A stretch of 64,000 nt of DNA from Edaphobacter dinghuensis. Its GTDB lineage: Bacteria > Acidobacteriota > Terriglobia > Terriglobales > Acidobacteriaceae. The position numbers and the translations under genes were made by a program. The notes under the pieces are model-generated. The model had not been told where the DNA came from, ran no database searches, and was given only the letters and a program-made list of their open reading frames with translations. Shown in pieces: positions 53,449-63,310 of the stretch (position 1 is the first letter of the stretch; each line of letters starts with the position of its first letter). The DNA lies in assembly GCF_014640335.1 (NCBI RefSeq), contig NZ_BMGT01000001.1, forward strand, positions 372,001-436,000, in the 5' to 3' direction.

Positions 53449-53563
53449 AAAAATTAGACAGCACACATAGAAAAGCCCGGCCCTGAGGCAACCCCATCAC
53501 CATAAGACGCACGACCATTCTTCTGCATCCCACATAAGAACTTGGGAAAGAGGAGACTGCTTA

Positions 53564-54217
53564 ATGAATCTGCGCACCATTCGTTCCACCATGCATGCAG
53601 CGGCCTTGTGCGGCGCAGTTGTGCTGATGGCCACCGGCTGCAATAAGAAGGTCGACAACAACATGAACTTCAAAAACGCCATCGACACTTACTACAGTGC
53701 GCATCCTGCCTGCCTTTGGCCCGATTCAATGAAGTTTCCCGTCCAAGCTGACGTCTCCGACACCAGCAAGACCACACCCTACGACGCCCTCGTCGATCAG
53801 GGAATGCTCGAGCGCACCACCGTCGAAAAGACCAAGCTGATCATCTCCAGCAAACCGGTCAACAACTACGACCTCTCCGGCAAAGGCCGCTCGCTTTGGA
53901 CCGTCGACGTGCAGCAGCCCGGCTACGGCAACTTCTGCTATGGCCATCGCAAGGTGACCAGCATCGACAGCTCTACGCCTGCAAGCTCTGCGGTCGGCGC
54001 CACCACGCAGATCACCTATCACTACACCTTGGCTGATGCACCCGCCTGGGCCACCGCCGCCGAAACCCAGAATGCCTATCCCCAACTCCACGCTGACGTG
54101 AGCGGCCCGCAGGTCGGCCATACCACCCTGACCAATACCGACAACGGATGGCAGGTCACTGGTACCGATCCTGATAACAAACCCGCCACTTCTGCTGACG
54201 GCAAGATCGTCGAATAG
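53564..54217 (+). CDS. Putative lipoprotein of unknown function
   Basis: This 217-residue protein has a lipobox signal (HAAALCGAVVLMATGCNKK). The mature part holds a small conserved-looking N-terminal region (NMNFKNAIDTYYSAHPACLWPDSMKFP) and a C-terminal beta-rich half ending TDNGWQVTGTDPDNK. Two extra cysteines (HPACLW, GNFCYGH) may form a disulfide. It resembles hypothetical lipoproteins of Acidobacteria and no function is known. GGAG nine bases upstream supports the ATG. It is a single-gene unit closed by a terminator. Confidence 0.8.
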   Translation: MNLRTIRSTMHAAALCGAVVLMATGCNKKVDNNMNFKNAIDTYYSAHPACLWPDSMKFPVQADVSDTSKTTPYDALVDQGMLERTTVEKTKLIISSKPVNNYDLSGKGRSLWTVDVQQPGYGNFCYGHRKVTSIDSSTPASSAVGATTQITYHYTLADAPAWATAAETQNAYPQLHADVSGPQVGHTTLTNTDNGWQVTGTDPDNKPATSADGKIVE

Positions 54218-54247
54218 CAAGTAGCAGCAAATACCATCACAAAGCCG

Positions 54248-54287
54248 CACAAGGCCCATGTCCCGCTTCTGGAACATGGGCCTTGTG
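54248..54287. terminator. Terminator hairpin between convergent genes
   Basis: CACAAGGCCCATGT (54248-54261) pairs perfectly with ACATGGGCCTTGTG (54274-54287) around a 12-base loop. It separates the lipoprotein gene from the convergent peptidase gene. Confidence 0.72.
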
Positions 54288-54309
54288 TCACTCATCTCTC
54301 TACGTGCTG

Positions 54310-56697
54310 CTATTTCCCCAAAGCAAGCGCAGCCTGCGCCGCGGCATACGACTTCATCTGATACTCATGCGGCGGCACATCGCCTGCAAGATAGCGCACA
54401 AAGTAATCCCACCGTCGCCGCGTCATGTAGAGATCGGCCTCGCCATAGGCGTGCGCCACATTCGGAATCAACAGCAGATCGAAGTCCTTGTTCGCCTTGA
54501 TCAGCGCATCAACAACTAGCAGCGTGTTATTCATCGGCACATTGTTGTCCATCGTTCCATGCACCAGCAACAGATGCCCCTTCAGATTCTTCGCATAGTT
54601 CTGATTGGCCTGGCTGTCGTAGTTGCTGGTTCCATCGGCGTGCTTCACTTCAAGCCCCGCCCACTTCTCCGCCCAGTCGTCCTCGTAGTCACGATTGTCA
54701 TGATTGCCACTCTCCGCGATGCCCACCTTGAAGAAGTCGGGATAGTGAAACATTGCCGACACCGTCGCATTGCCGCCGCCTGAGTGACCATAGATTCCAG
54801 CGCGGTCGATGTCGATGAACGAATACTTAGCCGCAAGCTCCTTCATCCCCGCCATCTGATCGGGAATCGTGTCGTCGCCAAGATTGCCATAGTAGAAATC
54901 GTGAAACGCCTTCGACCGCGACGGCGTTCCCATGCCATCAATGCACACCACTACAAACCCAAGCTCTGCCAGCGATTGATCGTCACGGTGCGCCGCGGCA
55001 AAGGCCCGGCTGCCGCACGAACCCGTCTGCGGCCCAGGATAGACATGGTTCACAATCGGATATTTTTTCGACGCATCAAAGTTCGTCGGCTTGAACATCA
55101 AGCCATAGAGATCAGTCTTGCCATCGCGAGCCTTCACCGTAATCGGCGTCGGCGCAACCCAGCCTGCCGCCAGCAGCCGCGTAATATCCTGCTTCGCTAC
55201 GTTGCTGATCAGCTTGCCGTCGCTGTCTCGCACCACTGACACCTGCGGCGCGGTCGGCGTTGAGTAAACATCGACAAAGTAGCGGCCATCAGGCGACGAG
55301 GTCACCGCATGGTCTGCATCTTCCGGCGTCAACCGCTGTTGTCCCGTACCGTCGAAGTTGACGCTGTAGTAGCTCGAAAAATAAGGATCGACCCCGGTCT
55401 CTTTTCCCACGGCAAGAAAATAAATCTTCCGCGCCTTCTCATCGACGTGCAGCACCTGCGTCACGTCTCCATCGCCATGCGTGATCTGATTTTTCAGCTT
55501 GCCGGTCGTCAGATCATATAGATACATCTGGCCCCAGTTGTCGCGTTCACTGAACCACAACACCTCATTCGACTGCGGCAGATACTTCCAGTTGACCTTG
55601 CCGTTGCCGCTCTCGAAGTACGTCGCCACCGTCTCCTGCATCACATCACGCACATCGCCATTCTCCGCATCGGCCACGCGCAGCCACTCCTGCTTATGGT
55701 CGCGCGAGGTCGAAACAAACGCGAGATGCTTTCCATCCTCGCTCCACTGCACGTCATCCCAGGTCTTCGTAGGCTCGCAGCTCACGTCATCGCACAGGGT
55801 AGACCGATGCTGGTCCGGCGGCATCTTCAACCGGATCACCTTGCGCTTGTCCACATCGATAATCATGCGCTCGATCATCGTCACGTCGGCATCACCCACC
55901 AGCGGATACTTCCAAGCCCTCAACACCGGATGCCCGTTGGTCACCGGTACCAGGTACATCTCGCCGTCCTTGCGCTGGTCCTGCTGAAAGGTCGCGATCT
56001 TCTTCGAGTCCGGCGACCACACCAACACTGCGCTGTCGCTCTGCTGCCAGCCCGCATTGTCCGTCGCATAGCCAAAGTCCTTCACGCCGTCCTTAGTCAG
56101 CTGCGTCTCTTTGCCTGTCGTCATATCGCGAACCCACAGGTTGTAGTCGCGAATGAACGCAATCTTCTTTCCATCAGGAGAGATGTCAGCCTCAGCCACG
56201 CCGTGGCTCTCAGAAAACAATCTCGCAGCCACCGCATCCTTCACCGGCACCGTCACGACCTGGCACTTGATGGCATCATGCAACTCGCAGCGCATCGTCT
56301 CGCTGTCGATGTTCACGATCGCAACGCTTCCATCGTTCTCAAGCGCAAGATCCGTGATCGCCAGATGGTGCGCATCGAGCACCATCTTTCCCTGCGTCGC
56401 ATCCGACATCGCCGCTGCAAGCTTTTCGCGATCGAACGCTGTCACCTTCGTTCCACGCACCGGATCGACCACCACAAACTCCGCGCCATCTGCGCCACGG
56501 TCGCGATACCAAAAGCGGCCATCCGCCATAAACTTCACATTTTCCACCGTGTGCAGCACCAGCGGATTGACGTTATAGTCCATGAACTTCTCTGCGCGCG
56601 CATAATCTTCCGTCGTAAGCTGTCTTCCCTGCGCTCTTGCGCCCGCCAACAAACAGCATCCGACTGCGACTCCCAGCCAACCCTTGCCAGCCAACAT
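54310..56697 (-). CDS. Secreted S9 family dipeptidyl-peptidase IV-like enzyme
   Basis: The start is the ATG of MLAGKGWLGVAVGCCLLAGA (56697) with GGGAGG seven bases upstream; a longer frame lacks one. The 795-residue protein has a signal peptide and an eight-bladed propeller (about 50-500). An alpha/beta hydrolase domain follows with catalytic Ser in YGHSGGGNATVSAMF, Asp in VHGTMDNNVP and His in NVAHAYGEAD. DPP-IV-like enzymes remove N-terminal dipeptides after Pro or Ala, in the periplasm or outside. The gene starts 16 bases after the TrmJ-type gene on the same strand and is probably co-transcribed. Confidence 0.92.
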   Translation of the reverse strand: MLAGKGWLGVAVGCCLLAGARAQGRQLTTEDYARAEKFMDYNVNPLVLHTVENVKFMADGRFWYRDRGADGAEFVVVDPVRGTKVTAFDREKLAAAMSDATQGKMVLDAHHLAITDLALENDGSVAIVNIDSETMRCELHDAIKCQVVTVPVKDAVAARLFSESHGVAEADISPDGKKIAFIRDYNLWVRDMTTGKETQLTKDGVKDFGYATDNAGWQQSDSAVLVWSPDSKKIATFQQDQRKDGEMYLVPVTNGHPVLRAWKYPLVGDADVTMIERMIIDVDKRKVIRLKMPPDQHRSTLCDDVSCEPTKTWDDVQWSEDGKHLAFVSTSRDHKQEWLRVADAENGDVRDVMQETVATYFESGNGKVNWKYLPQSNEVLWFSERDNWGQMYLYDLTTGKLKNQITHGDGDVTQVLHVDEKARKIYFLAVGKETGVDPYFSSYYSVNFDGTGQQRLTPEDADHAVTSSPDGRYFVDVYSTPTAPQVSVVRDSDGKLISNVAKQDITRLLAAGWVAPTPITVKARDGKTDLYGLMFKPTNFDASKKYPIVNHVYPGPQTGSCGSRAFAAAHRDDQSLAELGFVVVCIDGMGTPSRSKAFHDFYYGNLGDDTIPDQMAGMKELAAKYSFIDIDRAGIYGHSGGGNATVSAMFHYPDFFKVGIAESGNHDNRDYEDDWAEKWAGLEVKHADGTSNYDSQANQNYAKNLKGHLLLVHGTMDNNVPMNNTLLVVDALIKANKDFDLLLIPNVAHAYGEADLYMTRRRWDYFVRYLAGDVPPHEYQMKSYAAAQAALALGK

Positions 56698-56713
56698 CCA
56701 GCACCCTCCCAAC

Positions 56714-57481
56714 CTATTCCTTGCCTGCCTCAGCGCCGCGCGCCTTCCACAACACCTGCCGCAGAATCCCCATCCACACCGGCACATCGCTCGCCGACAC
56801 TCCCATGCGCAAGACCAGCCGCCTTATCTGCGCCTCATCGCTGTTCGCCGGATGCCTTCGCGTGTAGCCAGTCTCTTCGAGCACCTCGGTCAGCAGCGTC
56901 TTAAGCCGCTCCACCTCACCGGCCGCAGCCGCAGCCGCAACGCCCACTCCGGCATGCACTCCCGTCTCGCGCACCAGCTCATACAAGCACACCGCCGCAG
57001 CCTGGCCAAGGTTCATCGAGGGGTGCCGCACATCCTCATGCTCTTTCATGGGAATCGTCAGCAGCCAGTGGCAATGGCTCAGCTCGTCGTTGCTCAGCCC
57101 CGTCTTCTCCGAACCGAACAGCAGCGCCACTCGCCCCTTTAGCTCCAGCGCTCCCCTGATCTCCGCCGCAGCCTCCGGCAACGCGTGCAGCGGATGCAGC
57201 AACGCTCGCTCGCCCACAGCAGTCGTGCCCACAACTAATGTGCAATCGGCAACCGCTGCGGCTACGCTATCGAACTCCATCGCGCCAGCCACAACGTCGG
57301 AAGCGTCCACCGCAGATCGCGCCGTGGCAAAGGGCACCGCATACTCGTTTACGACGCGCAGATGGCGAAATCCGAAGTCGTGCATCGCCCTCGCCACCGC
57401 GCCAATGTTATTTGGATTGCGCGCGCGCACCAGCACCACGCACACCTGGTCGAGTTGTTGTTGACTCAGCACTCCCATCAT
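56714..57481 (-). CDS. TrmJ/SpoU-type RNA methyltransferase
   Basis: This 255-residue SPOUT-family enzyme shows the N-terminal VLVRARNPNNIGAVARAMHDFG, the central ALLFGSEKTGLSNDEL and the C-terminal IPMKEHEDVRHPSMNLGQAAAVCLYEL. This is the trefoil-knot SAM site with the Asn and Ser positions used by 2'-O-methyltransferases. TrmJ methylates position 32 of tRNAs, but this protein may be another TrmH-family member. The C-terminal helical region (VLEETGYTRRHPANSDEAQ) resembles TrmJ. It is followed closely by the DPP-IV-like gene. Confidence 0.88.
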   Translation of the reverse strand: MMGVLSQQQLDQVCVVLVRARNPNNIGAVARAMHDFGFRHLRVVNEYAVPFATARSAVDASDVVAGAMEFDSVAAAVADCTLVVGTTAVGERALLHPLHALPEAAAEIRGALELKGRVALLFGSEKTGLSNDELSHCHWLLTIPMKEHEDVRHPSMNLGQAAAVCLYELVRETGVHAGVGVAAAAAAGEVERLKTLLTEVLEETGYTRRHPANSDEAQIRRLVLRMGVSASDVPVWMGILRQVLWKARGAEAGKE

Positions 57482-57522
57482 TCTAGGTGCAACCCCACCC
57501 TATAGGGAGTCCGAACGCAAAA

Positions 57523-57548
57523 CCGCCGGCGCATTGCAGCGCCGGCGG
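57523..57548. terminator. GC-rich hairpin after the second YXWGXW gene
   Basis: CCGCCGGCGC (57523-57532) pairs with GCGCCGGCGG (57539-57548) around ATTGCA, between the minus-strand YXWGXW gene and the TrmJ-type gene start. An A-rich stretch on the + strand side gives T residues on the minus strand. Confidence 0.65.
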
Positions 57549-57574
57549 CTTCACTTCATCATCAGACTACTTGC

Positions 57575-58561
57575 TTAGCGACGCTCCTCACGTGCCGGTG
57601 CCGCATGTGCCGCGGGACGGGCCTGCGGGCGAGCTTGAGGACGGGCCTGTGGCTGCCGCGCCGCATTGTGCGTGTCGTTGTTGATCGACCGGCTGACATT
57701 GTTCTGCCGCTGGTTGATCTGCTGATGCTCCTGCTGCGTCAGGCGGCCGTTGTTCGCGGCACGATCATTCGCAGCCTGCCGATTGATGCTGGCCTCGCGG
57801 CTCTCGATGTTCCGAGTCTCGCCTGCCGTCATCTGGCCAGAGCGTACGCCGTTGGCAACGCGCTGCTGCTGGTTGAAGGCGCGCTGGTTGACGCTGCGCA
57901 TCGCCGTAACCTGCGGACGTCCGTGATTGACCGAGGCGAGCTGTCCACGATCCTGCGCCGCGGCATCGCGATGGCTAATCTGGCTGGCCGTCGGCGAGAG
58001 CCGGTGATCGCGCATCGCGGCCTCTTCCTGCGGTGTGGCCCGCGCATCGATACCACCGTGACCGCCGTTGTAGCTTACGCGGTTGTAGTTATTCACGACC
58101 ACCGTGCGGTTGTACACGTTGTGAACGTTCGTCACGTTGATGTTGTTTACGGAACGGTTGTAGGCGAAGACTCCATGGTTCCAGTAGCCGCCTTCATATC
58201 CGTGTCCCGTGTATCCGAAGCCATAGTTCACGCCGCCGTAGAAACCGATGTGCGGGCCCCAGTATCCGGCGTGGAAGATAAATGCGCTGCCGCCCCAGCC
58301 CCAATAGCCCGGCGTCCACAGGTAGCCAACCATCGGCGGCTGCACCCACACGCCAGGAACCCAGTAGTAGCCATCCGGCCCGTAAGCCCAGTAACCCGGC
58401 GTCCAGATGTAGCCATCCCCCGGGCAAAGCGGTTGCGTATAAACAGGCAACACCGGCGGAGCAATGTTCACAGAGATGAACACTCCGGCAAAAGAAGAAG
58501 CAGGAACCAGAATCAGGGCCGCTGCCATAACCAACTTACGAATTGAGCTGAAAGATCGCAT
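57575..58561 (-). CDS. YXWGXW-repeat exported protein (paralogue)
   Basis: This 328-residue protein has a signal peptide (KLVMAAALILVPASSFAG) and the aromatic repeats YIWTPGYWAYGPDGYYWVPG and LWTPGYWGWGG. GGVNYGFGYTGHGYEGGYW and YNRTVVVNNYNRVSYNGGHG follow, sharing long blocks with the protein at 2760-4376. The C-terminal part is rich in Asn, Gln and Arg but is shorter and without the long Gln runs. It ends in repeated QARPQARP units. Function is unknown; an envelope or surface role is inferred. GAGG lies eight bases before the ATG. Confidence 0.86.
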   Translation of the reverse strand: MRSFSSIRKLVMAAALILVPASSFAGVFISVNIAPPVLPVYTQPLCPGDGYIWTPGYWAYGPDGYYWVPGVWVQPPMVGYLWTPGYWGWGGSAFIFHAGYWGPHIGFYGGVNYGFGYTGHGYEGGYWNHGVFAYNRSVNNINVTNVHNVYNRTVVVNNYNRVSYNGGHGGIDARATPQEEAAMRDHRLSPTASQISHRDAAAQDRGQLASVNHGRPQVTAMRSVNQRAFNQQQRVANGVRSGQMTAGETRNIESREASINRQAANDRAANNGRLTQQEHQQINQRQNNVSRSINNDTHNAARQPQARPQARPQARPAAHAAPAREERR

Positions 58562-58905
58562 CTACTTAACCTCGGAAATAGCGTTACGGCATCTTTGCCG
58601 CCGCCTCAAATCTTTAGAGCCGTGCCGTGCTGGCCACAACCTCTAACCTGCCTCTACTGGAACACACGCTCTGCCGCAAAGTTTCCACATTCGCATAAAA
58701 ACTTGATCAACTACAACGAACGTGGAATACATAGCGCAATAAGGTTGCCCATAAAGGAAAAATCTTCCTTCTTGTTTGTACTTTTGTCAGAGAGCCACAT
58801 CATCTAACGAATGCAACAGCAACGCAGGTTCGCTCTGCTTGTGCTCGCGGGCATCGAGCTACGCTTTAAAAGCGATGCGATCGGCAGATGCATCTTTGTC
58901 GATAT
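58562..58905. other. Intergenic region with no supported gene
   Basis: About 344 bases between two minus-strand genes. The right half is AT-rich and includes a small inverted repeat (AAGGAA with TTCCTT at 58754-58770). The promoter of the YXWGXW gene probably lies here. I see no reading frame with a ribosome-binding site. Confidence 0.4.
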
Positions 58906-60321
58906 CTATTGATGAGTCGCTCTTCTGCTCGCAGCCTTCTTCTTCGTCGTCTTCGTCTCGGACTTCTTCGCAGGATGCTTCCCTGTTTTCTTCATCGACT
59001 GCACCAGCTCATGCCAATCCTTCTCCGTCTGGTTCGCATAGGCCTCCGCAAACTTTACGACGGCCTCATCAAACCGCGCCGACTTGCCGAGATATCCTCC
59101 CAGCATCAGGCAATCGCCCGACCGCCCATGGCCTCGCGCCAACAGCTCACCGCACACGCTCGCATACTCCAGCAGCCCCGCCTTCAGGTCCGTCAACTGA
59201 ATCGACGCTTTGTGGTCATTGAGCTGCCTCACCATATACTCGCGCCCATCGATCGTCGTCCAACCCAGAAAGGGATCGGACTGCATCTGCATCGCCCGCT
59301 CACCCTCCACCGCGCGTCGTCCCTGGTGATATTTGCCTCTGTGGTTCGATAGCCCTTTGCCCCCATTCACATGCCCAATATAAGGAGCATAGGCCGAGGC
59401 CACCTCTTCCTTAATTTGAATAAACAGCGGGTCCTTCACTCCATTGCCTTCCATGTAGACGCAGTAGTCGCGCAGCCCCACCGATCCCGTTCCCACCACC
59501 TTGAACGCCACATCCACCGGCCTGTACTGCGAGAAGAGATGCCGCCGCTCGCGCAGCAGGCTCTCCGCATACAGCTCCAGCGAGGCCACCACGCGCTCAG
59601 CCTCCTGTCCCTTCACTCGCGTCAATACCGGAGGCATCGTCTTGAAGATGCGGCCCTCCTGCTGCTGGTGTGCGGCCTTCTCCACCTCCGTCAGCTCCGA
59701 CAGCGTATGCATCGGCGTCGCCCGCTCTGCCATCCGCAGAATCCCCTCTACCGGCGATACATTCTTAAGTCGGTGTACCTGGTAGCGTGCCATCTCGAGC
59801 AGCGGCATCCGCGCAAACGCCGTAATGCAGTACCGGTAGCGCTCCAGAAAGACCGCCGCCGCATCGTTGCAATGCGCACTCTTTACGCCTGCCTCGCGTC
59901 CCGCCAAGATCAGGCTCGTCGCCATCCGTTTTACGTCCCACTCAAACGGCCCCACAATCGTCTCGTCAAAGTCGTTGATGTCGAAGACCAGCCGTCCATC
60001 CGGCCCGGCATACGCACCCAGATTGCGCACATGCGCATCGCCGCACAACTGGCTCAGTATCCCCGTATTGCCCACCAGCGACAGGTCATAGGCCATCACC
60101 GGAACCGCACCGCGAAAGTATCCAAACGGAGAGAGCGCCATGCGCTCATACTTCAGCGTCACCAGCGCCGGAACCCGGCCGCGCATCGACGCCGCCATCA
60201 GCTTCAGGGGATCTTCCCTGCGCTCGCCAGCCTTCCACTCCGCATGGACAGTCCGGCGAATCTGCTTGCGCCGCTCCTGCCCCAAAACAAACCGTTCCTT
60301 CACACCAAGCGTCTTCGTCAT
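58906..60321 (-). CDS. DUF2252 family protein
   Basis: The start is the ATG of MTKTLGVKERFVLGQERRKQ (60321) with AGGAG about 10 bases upstream; a GTG eight codons earlier is less likely because that site lies after it. The 471-residue protein matches DUF2252, which has a protein-kinase-like fold: CGDAHVRNLGAYAG, VFDINDFDETIVGPFEWDVKRMA and FKVVGTGSVGLRDYCVYMEG. GDAH and DFD resemble the catalytic and metal loops of aminoglycoside-phosphotransferase-like kinases. Activity and substrate are unknown. The last 40 residues are Lys-rich and probably disordered. Confidence 0.9.
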   Translation of the reverse strand: MTKTLGVKERFVLGQERRKQIRRTVHAEWKAGERREDPLKLMAASMRGRVPALVTLKYERMALSPFGYFRGAVPVMAYDLSLVGNTGILSQLCGDAHVRNLGAYAGPDGRLVFDINDFDETIVGPFEWDVKRMATSLILAGREAGVKSAHCNDAAAVFLERYRYCITAFARMPLLEMARYQVHRLKNVSPVEGILRMAERATPMHTLSELTEVEKAAHQQQEGRIFKTMPPVLTRVKGQEAERVVASLELYAESLLRERRHLFSQYRPVDVAFKVVGTGSVGLRDYCVYMEGNGVKDPLFIQIKEEVASAYAPYIGHVNGGKGLSNHRGKYHQGRRAVEGERAMQMQSDPFLGWTTIDGREYMVRQLNDHKASIQLTDLKAGLLEYASVCGELLARGHGRSGDCLMLGGYLGKSARFDEAVVKFAEAYANQTEKDWHELVQSMKKTGKHPAKKSETKTTKKKAASRRATHQ

Positions 60322-60460
60322 AAAAACACCGCTCCTGAGGGCCACACAAGCCTATCGCTTGTGCGCTTCATACTCCATCAAAATAAGTGGGCCGGAATGA
60401 CAAACAGAAGTTACAACCAATGTGCGCTCCACATCGATGCGAACTCTGTCTTCAACACAA

Positions 60461-61300
60461 CTAGGTAACGCAGTGAGAGTTTGGATCTCGGGACAGGCTC
60501 AGGCTGGGCGCAAATATGAAGGAGCCCTTGCCGTCACCCAGCATCACGTCGTAGGTGTCGCCGTCATCGTCGTCATAAACCACCGCCAGGTCGAGAATGC
60601 CGTCGCCATTAAAGTCCGCCACTGTAATGTGAGGCGTCTTCCCCGGCATCCGCATCGGGAACGACCCTGCGCTCCGGAACGATCCCTTTCCTGTGCCCAG
60701 CAGAATCGCCACCGAGCTCGCGCGCCAGTCCGAGACCGCCACATCCAGAACGCCGTCGTGGTTGAAGTCACCCACCGCGATCGAGACCACCGAGCTCAGA
60801 TGCGCCACCACACCGGCAGAAGCCATCTTGCCCGTGCCGTCGTTAAGCAGCAGCGTCAACGTACCGTCATCGTCTCCCACCAGCAGATCGGGAATACCGT
60901 CCTGATTAAAATCGCCAATCGCGACATCCGTAGGATTGCGGCCCGGCAAGGGAATCGACGCTAACGGTTTAAAGGTACCGTCCGCCTGCCCCAGCGATAC
61001 CGTCAACACCGCCGGTCCTGAGTGCTCTCCGGCAGCAGGCACAGCCTGCGCCATATCGGCGATGCCGTCGTGATTGAAGTCCCCGATCACCGTCAGCCGT
61101 GAAGTCACGTTATCATCATCGTCGGAGTCCGCGGCCGCCGGCGGCGCAGCACTGGCACCCGAAGCACTGGCACCCGGCGCGACAGCAGCCAAAGCGCCCG
61201 GCTTAACCGCCCACGCAGGAGTCGGCACAAGCCCGGCAACCGCAGCAATAGCCGCAAGCAAAAAGACGCCTGAGCTATGCCTGATGACGGTACGGAACAT
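60461..61300 (-). CDS. Secreted VCBS/FG-GAP repeat protein
   Basis: This 279-residue protein has a signal peptide (FLLAAIAAVAGLVPTPAWA), an Ala/Pro-rich linker and four calcium-binding repeats of the VCBS/FG-GAP type: GDFNHDGIADMAQA, GDFNQDGIPDLLVG, GDFNHDGVLDVAVS and ADFNGDGILDLAVV. Repeats of this kind form beta-propellers and occur in surface adhesins. No enzymatic domain is present, and the propeller is short. It is divergent from dnaG, with 95 bases between. Confidence 0.88.
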   Translation of the reverse strand: MFRTVIRHSSGVFLLAAIAAVAGLVPTPAWAVKPGALAAVAPGASASGASAAPPAAADSDDDDNVTSRLTVIGDFNHDGIADMAQAVPAAGEHSGPAVLTVSLGQADGTFKPLASIPLPGRNPTDVAIGDFNQDGIPDLLVGDDDGTLTLLLNDGTGKMASAGVVAHLSSVVSIAVGDFNHDGVLDVAVSDWRASSVAILLGTGKGSFRSAGSFPMRMPGKTPHITVADFNGDGILDLAVVYDDDDGDTYDVMLGDGKGSFIFAPSLSLSRDPNSHCVT

Positions 61301-61395
61301 CGTGCTCCCTCCTGAAGTAAGACTAAACTCTCAAGCCCAAACTCCGCCATTTAGTCTTTCTCGCCTGCTCATCTAAACTGATACTTCCAGCCAGC

Positions 61396-63192
61396 ATGTC
61401 CGACAACTTCGCCCAGACCGTCAAGCAGCAGGCCGACATCGTCAAGATCATTGGCGACTACGTGAAGCTGCGCAAAACCGGCGCACAGAACTACACCGGG
61501 CTATGTCCGTTTCATAAAGAGAAGACCGGCTCCTTCTCCGTCAATGCCAACCACGGCTACTTCTACTGCTTCGGCTGCCACGAAAAAGGCGACGTCTTCA
61601 CCTTCGTCATGAAGCTCGAAAACGTCAGCTTCCCCGAGGCCATCCGCACCGTTGCAGCAAAGTGCGGCATCCCTCTACCCAAGCGCGAGTTCAGCTCTCC
61701 CGAAGAGGCACGCGAAGCCGGGCTTAGGCGTCAATTAATCGACATCCACGAGGCCGCTACTCAATACTTCGAGGCGCAGCTCAAATCGCCCGAGGCCGCC
61801 CGTGCACGCGAGTACCTCTCCGGCCGCGGCGTCACGCCTGAGACCATCACCAAGTTCCGCATCGGCTACGCGCCCGACGACTTCAACGACATGCGCGACC
61901 GCCTCAAGCCGCACTTCAACGAAGAGGCCATGCGCGCCAGCGGCCTCTTCAGCGCGAAGGAGCAGGCCGACGGAACCCACGGCCAGCTCTACGCCCGCTT
62001 TCGCAAGCGCATCACCTTCCCCATCGCCAACGAGCAGGGCAAGACCATCGCCTTCACCGCACGCGCCCTCGATAGCCAGGACGAAAAGGGCCGCGACATC
62101 GCCAAGTACATGAACTCGCCGGAGACGCCGCTCTACACCAAGGGACAGGTCCTCTTCAATCTCGACAAGGCCAAGGCCGACATGCGCAACCACGACTTCG
62201 CGCTTCTCGTCGAAGGCCAGATGGACTGCATCTCCGTCTACATGGCCGGGGTCCACAACGTCCTCGCCACCTCGGGCACGGCGTTTACCGAGATGCAGGT
62301 GCGCCTGCTCAGCCGCTTCACCAAGCGCGTCGTCGTCAACTTCGACCCCGACACCGCCGGAGCCAATGCCGCCGAAAAATCCATCGCGCTGCTCACCGAA
62401 GAGGACTTCGAAGTAAAAGTAGTCGCGCTCGAAGGCGGCCTCGACCCCGACCGCTTCGTCCGCGAACAGGGCATTCAGGCCTACCTCGCTGCACTACGCG
62501 GAGCCAAGCGCCACTCCGACTACCTCATCGACCGCGCCCGCCAGCTCTTTCCCGCACGCACAGCGGACGCTAAGGTCAAGGCGCTCAACTTTCTGCTACC
62601 TCACATCCGCCGGATGCCCAACCGCATCCACCGCGACGAGTTCGCCGCCGACGCCGCGCAAAAATTAGGCATCGACTCGCAGATTTTCCGGCAGGAGATC
62701 AAGCAGGCCGCCGCCCAGCGCGTCGAAAGCGTCCGCTCGCACACCGCAGACCCCGCCAGCGAGAACGAGCGCATTCTCCTCCGCGCTCTTGTACTTCCTG
62801 AAAGCGATCCCGCCCGCGTCCTCGCCGCCGACCAGTTAAGCCAGCATCCCGAGTGGTACGAGAACCTGCCCGCCGCCGCCGTTATGGAGACGCTGGCCAA
62901 TGCTCCCGTCCCGCCCAATCCGCTCGACGCGGCGACCGACCCACAGAGCCACACCCTGCTGGCACTCGCCCTCCAGCACCACGAAGATCCCGCCGAAGCC
63001 CCACACGACGCTCAGACCATGACCGAGCAGGTCGAGCACGCCCTGCATGCGCTCGAGACCCGCCGCCTCGAACGCCGTCAGCGCGAGGTCCGCAGCCTCA
63101 TCGCCGAGGCCGACCGCCGCGGCGACCACGCCATCCTCGCCCAGCTCACCGCCGAAAAGCTCCAGATCGACCGCGCACTCCGCCAGCGCTGA
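61396..63192 (+). CDS. dnaG: DNA primase
   Basis: DnaG makes RNA primers for replication. The 598-residue protein has an N-terminal zinc ribbon (LCPFHKEKTGSF, then YFYCFGCHEKGD). The RNA polymerase core follows (about 110-250), then a TOPRIM domain (FALLVEGQMDCISVYMAG and VVVNFDPDTAGANAAEKS) holding the metal-binding acidic residues. A C-terminal helical DnaB-interaction region covers about 430-598. The length and domain order are canonical. A flippase gene follows 118 bases later. No rpoD or other macromolecular-synthesis operon gene is adjacent. Confidence 0.96.
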   Translation: MSDNFAQTVKQQADIVKIIGDYVKLRKTGAQNYTGLCPFHKEKTGSFSVNANHGYFYCFGCHEKGDVFTFVMKLENVSFPEAIRTVAAKCGIPLPKREFSSPEEAREAGLRRQLIDIHEAATQYFEAQLKSPEAARAREYLSGRGVTPETITKFRIGYAPDDFNDMRDRLKPHFNEEAMRASGLFSAKEQADGTHGQLYARFRKRITFPIANEQGKTIAFTARALDSQDEKGRDIAKYMNSPETPLYTKGQVLFNLDKAKADMRNHDFALLVEGQMDCISVYMAGVHNVLATSGTAFTEMQVRLLSRFTKRVVVNFDPDTAGANAAEKSIALLTEEDFEVKVVALEGGLDPDRFVREQGIQAYLAALRGAKRHSDYLIDRARQLFPARTADAKVKALNFLLPHIRRMPNRIHRDEFAADAAQKLGIDSQIFRQEIKQAAAQRVESVRSHTADPASENERILLRALVLPESDPARVLAADQLSQHPEWYENLPAAAVMETLANAPVPPNPLDAATDPQSHTLLALALQHHEDPAEAPHDAQTMTEQVEHALHALETRRLERRQREVRSLIAEADRRGDHAILAQLTAEKLQIDRALRQR

Positions 63193-63310
63193 AATTACCC
63201 CGGATTCACACGAATCCTTTAAAATCATTCGATATTGCAACTTCCTCCTCCCCACCCTCAACCGAAAATATCGCACCCGGTAAACTGACAACTGAGGCCA
63301 ACGACGACGC

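Noticed and set aside
58754..58770. AAGGAA/TTCCTT hairpin in the gap before the YXWGXW gene
   Set aside because: Only six base pairs in an AT-rich stretch and without a convincing position relative to a promoter.
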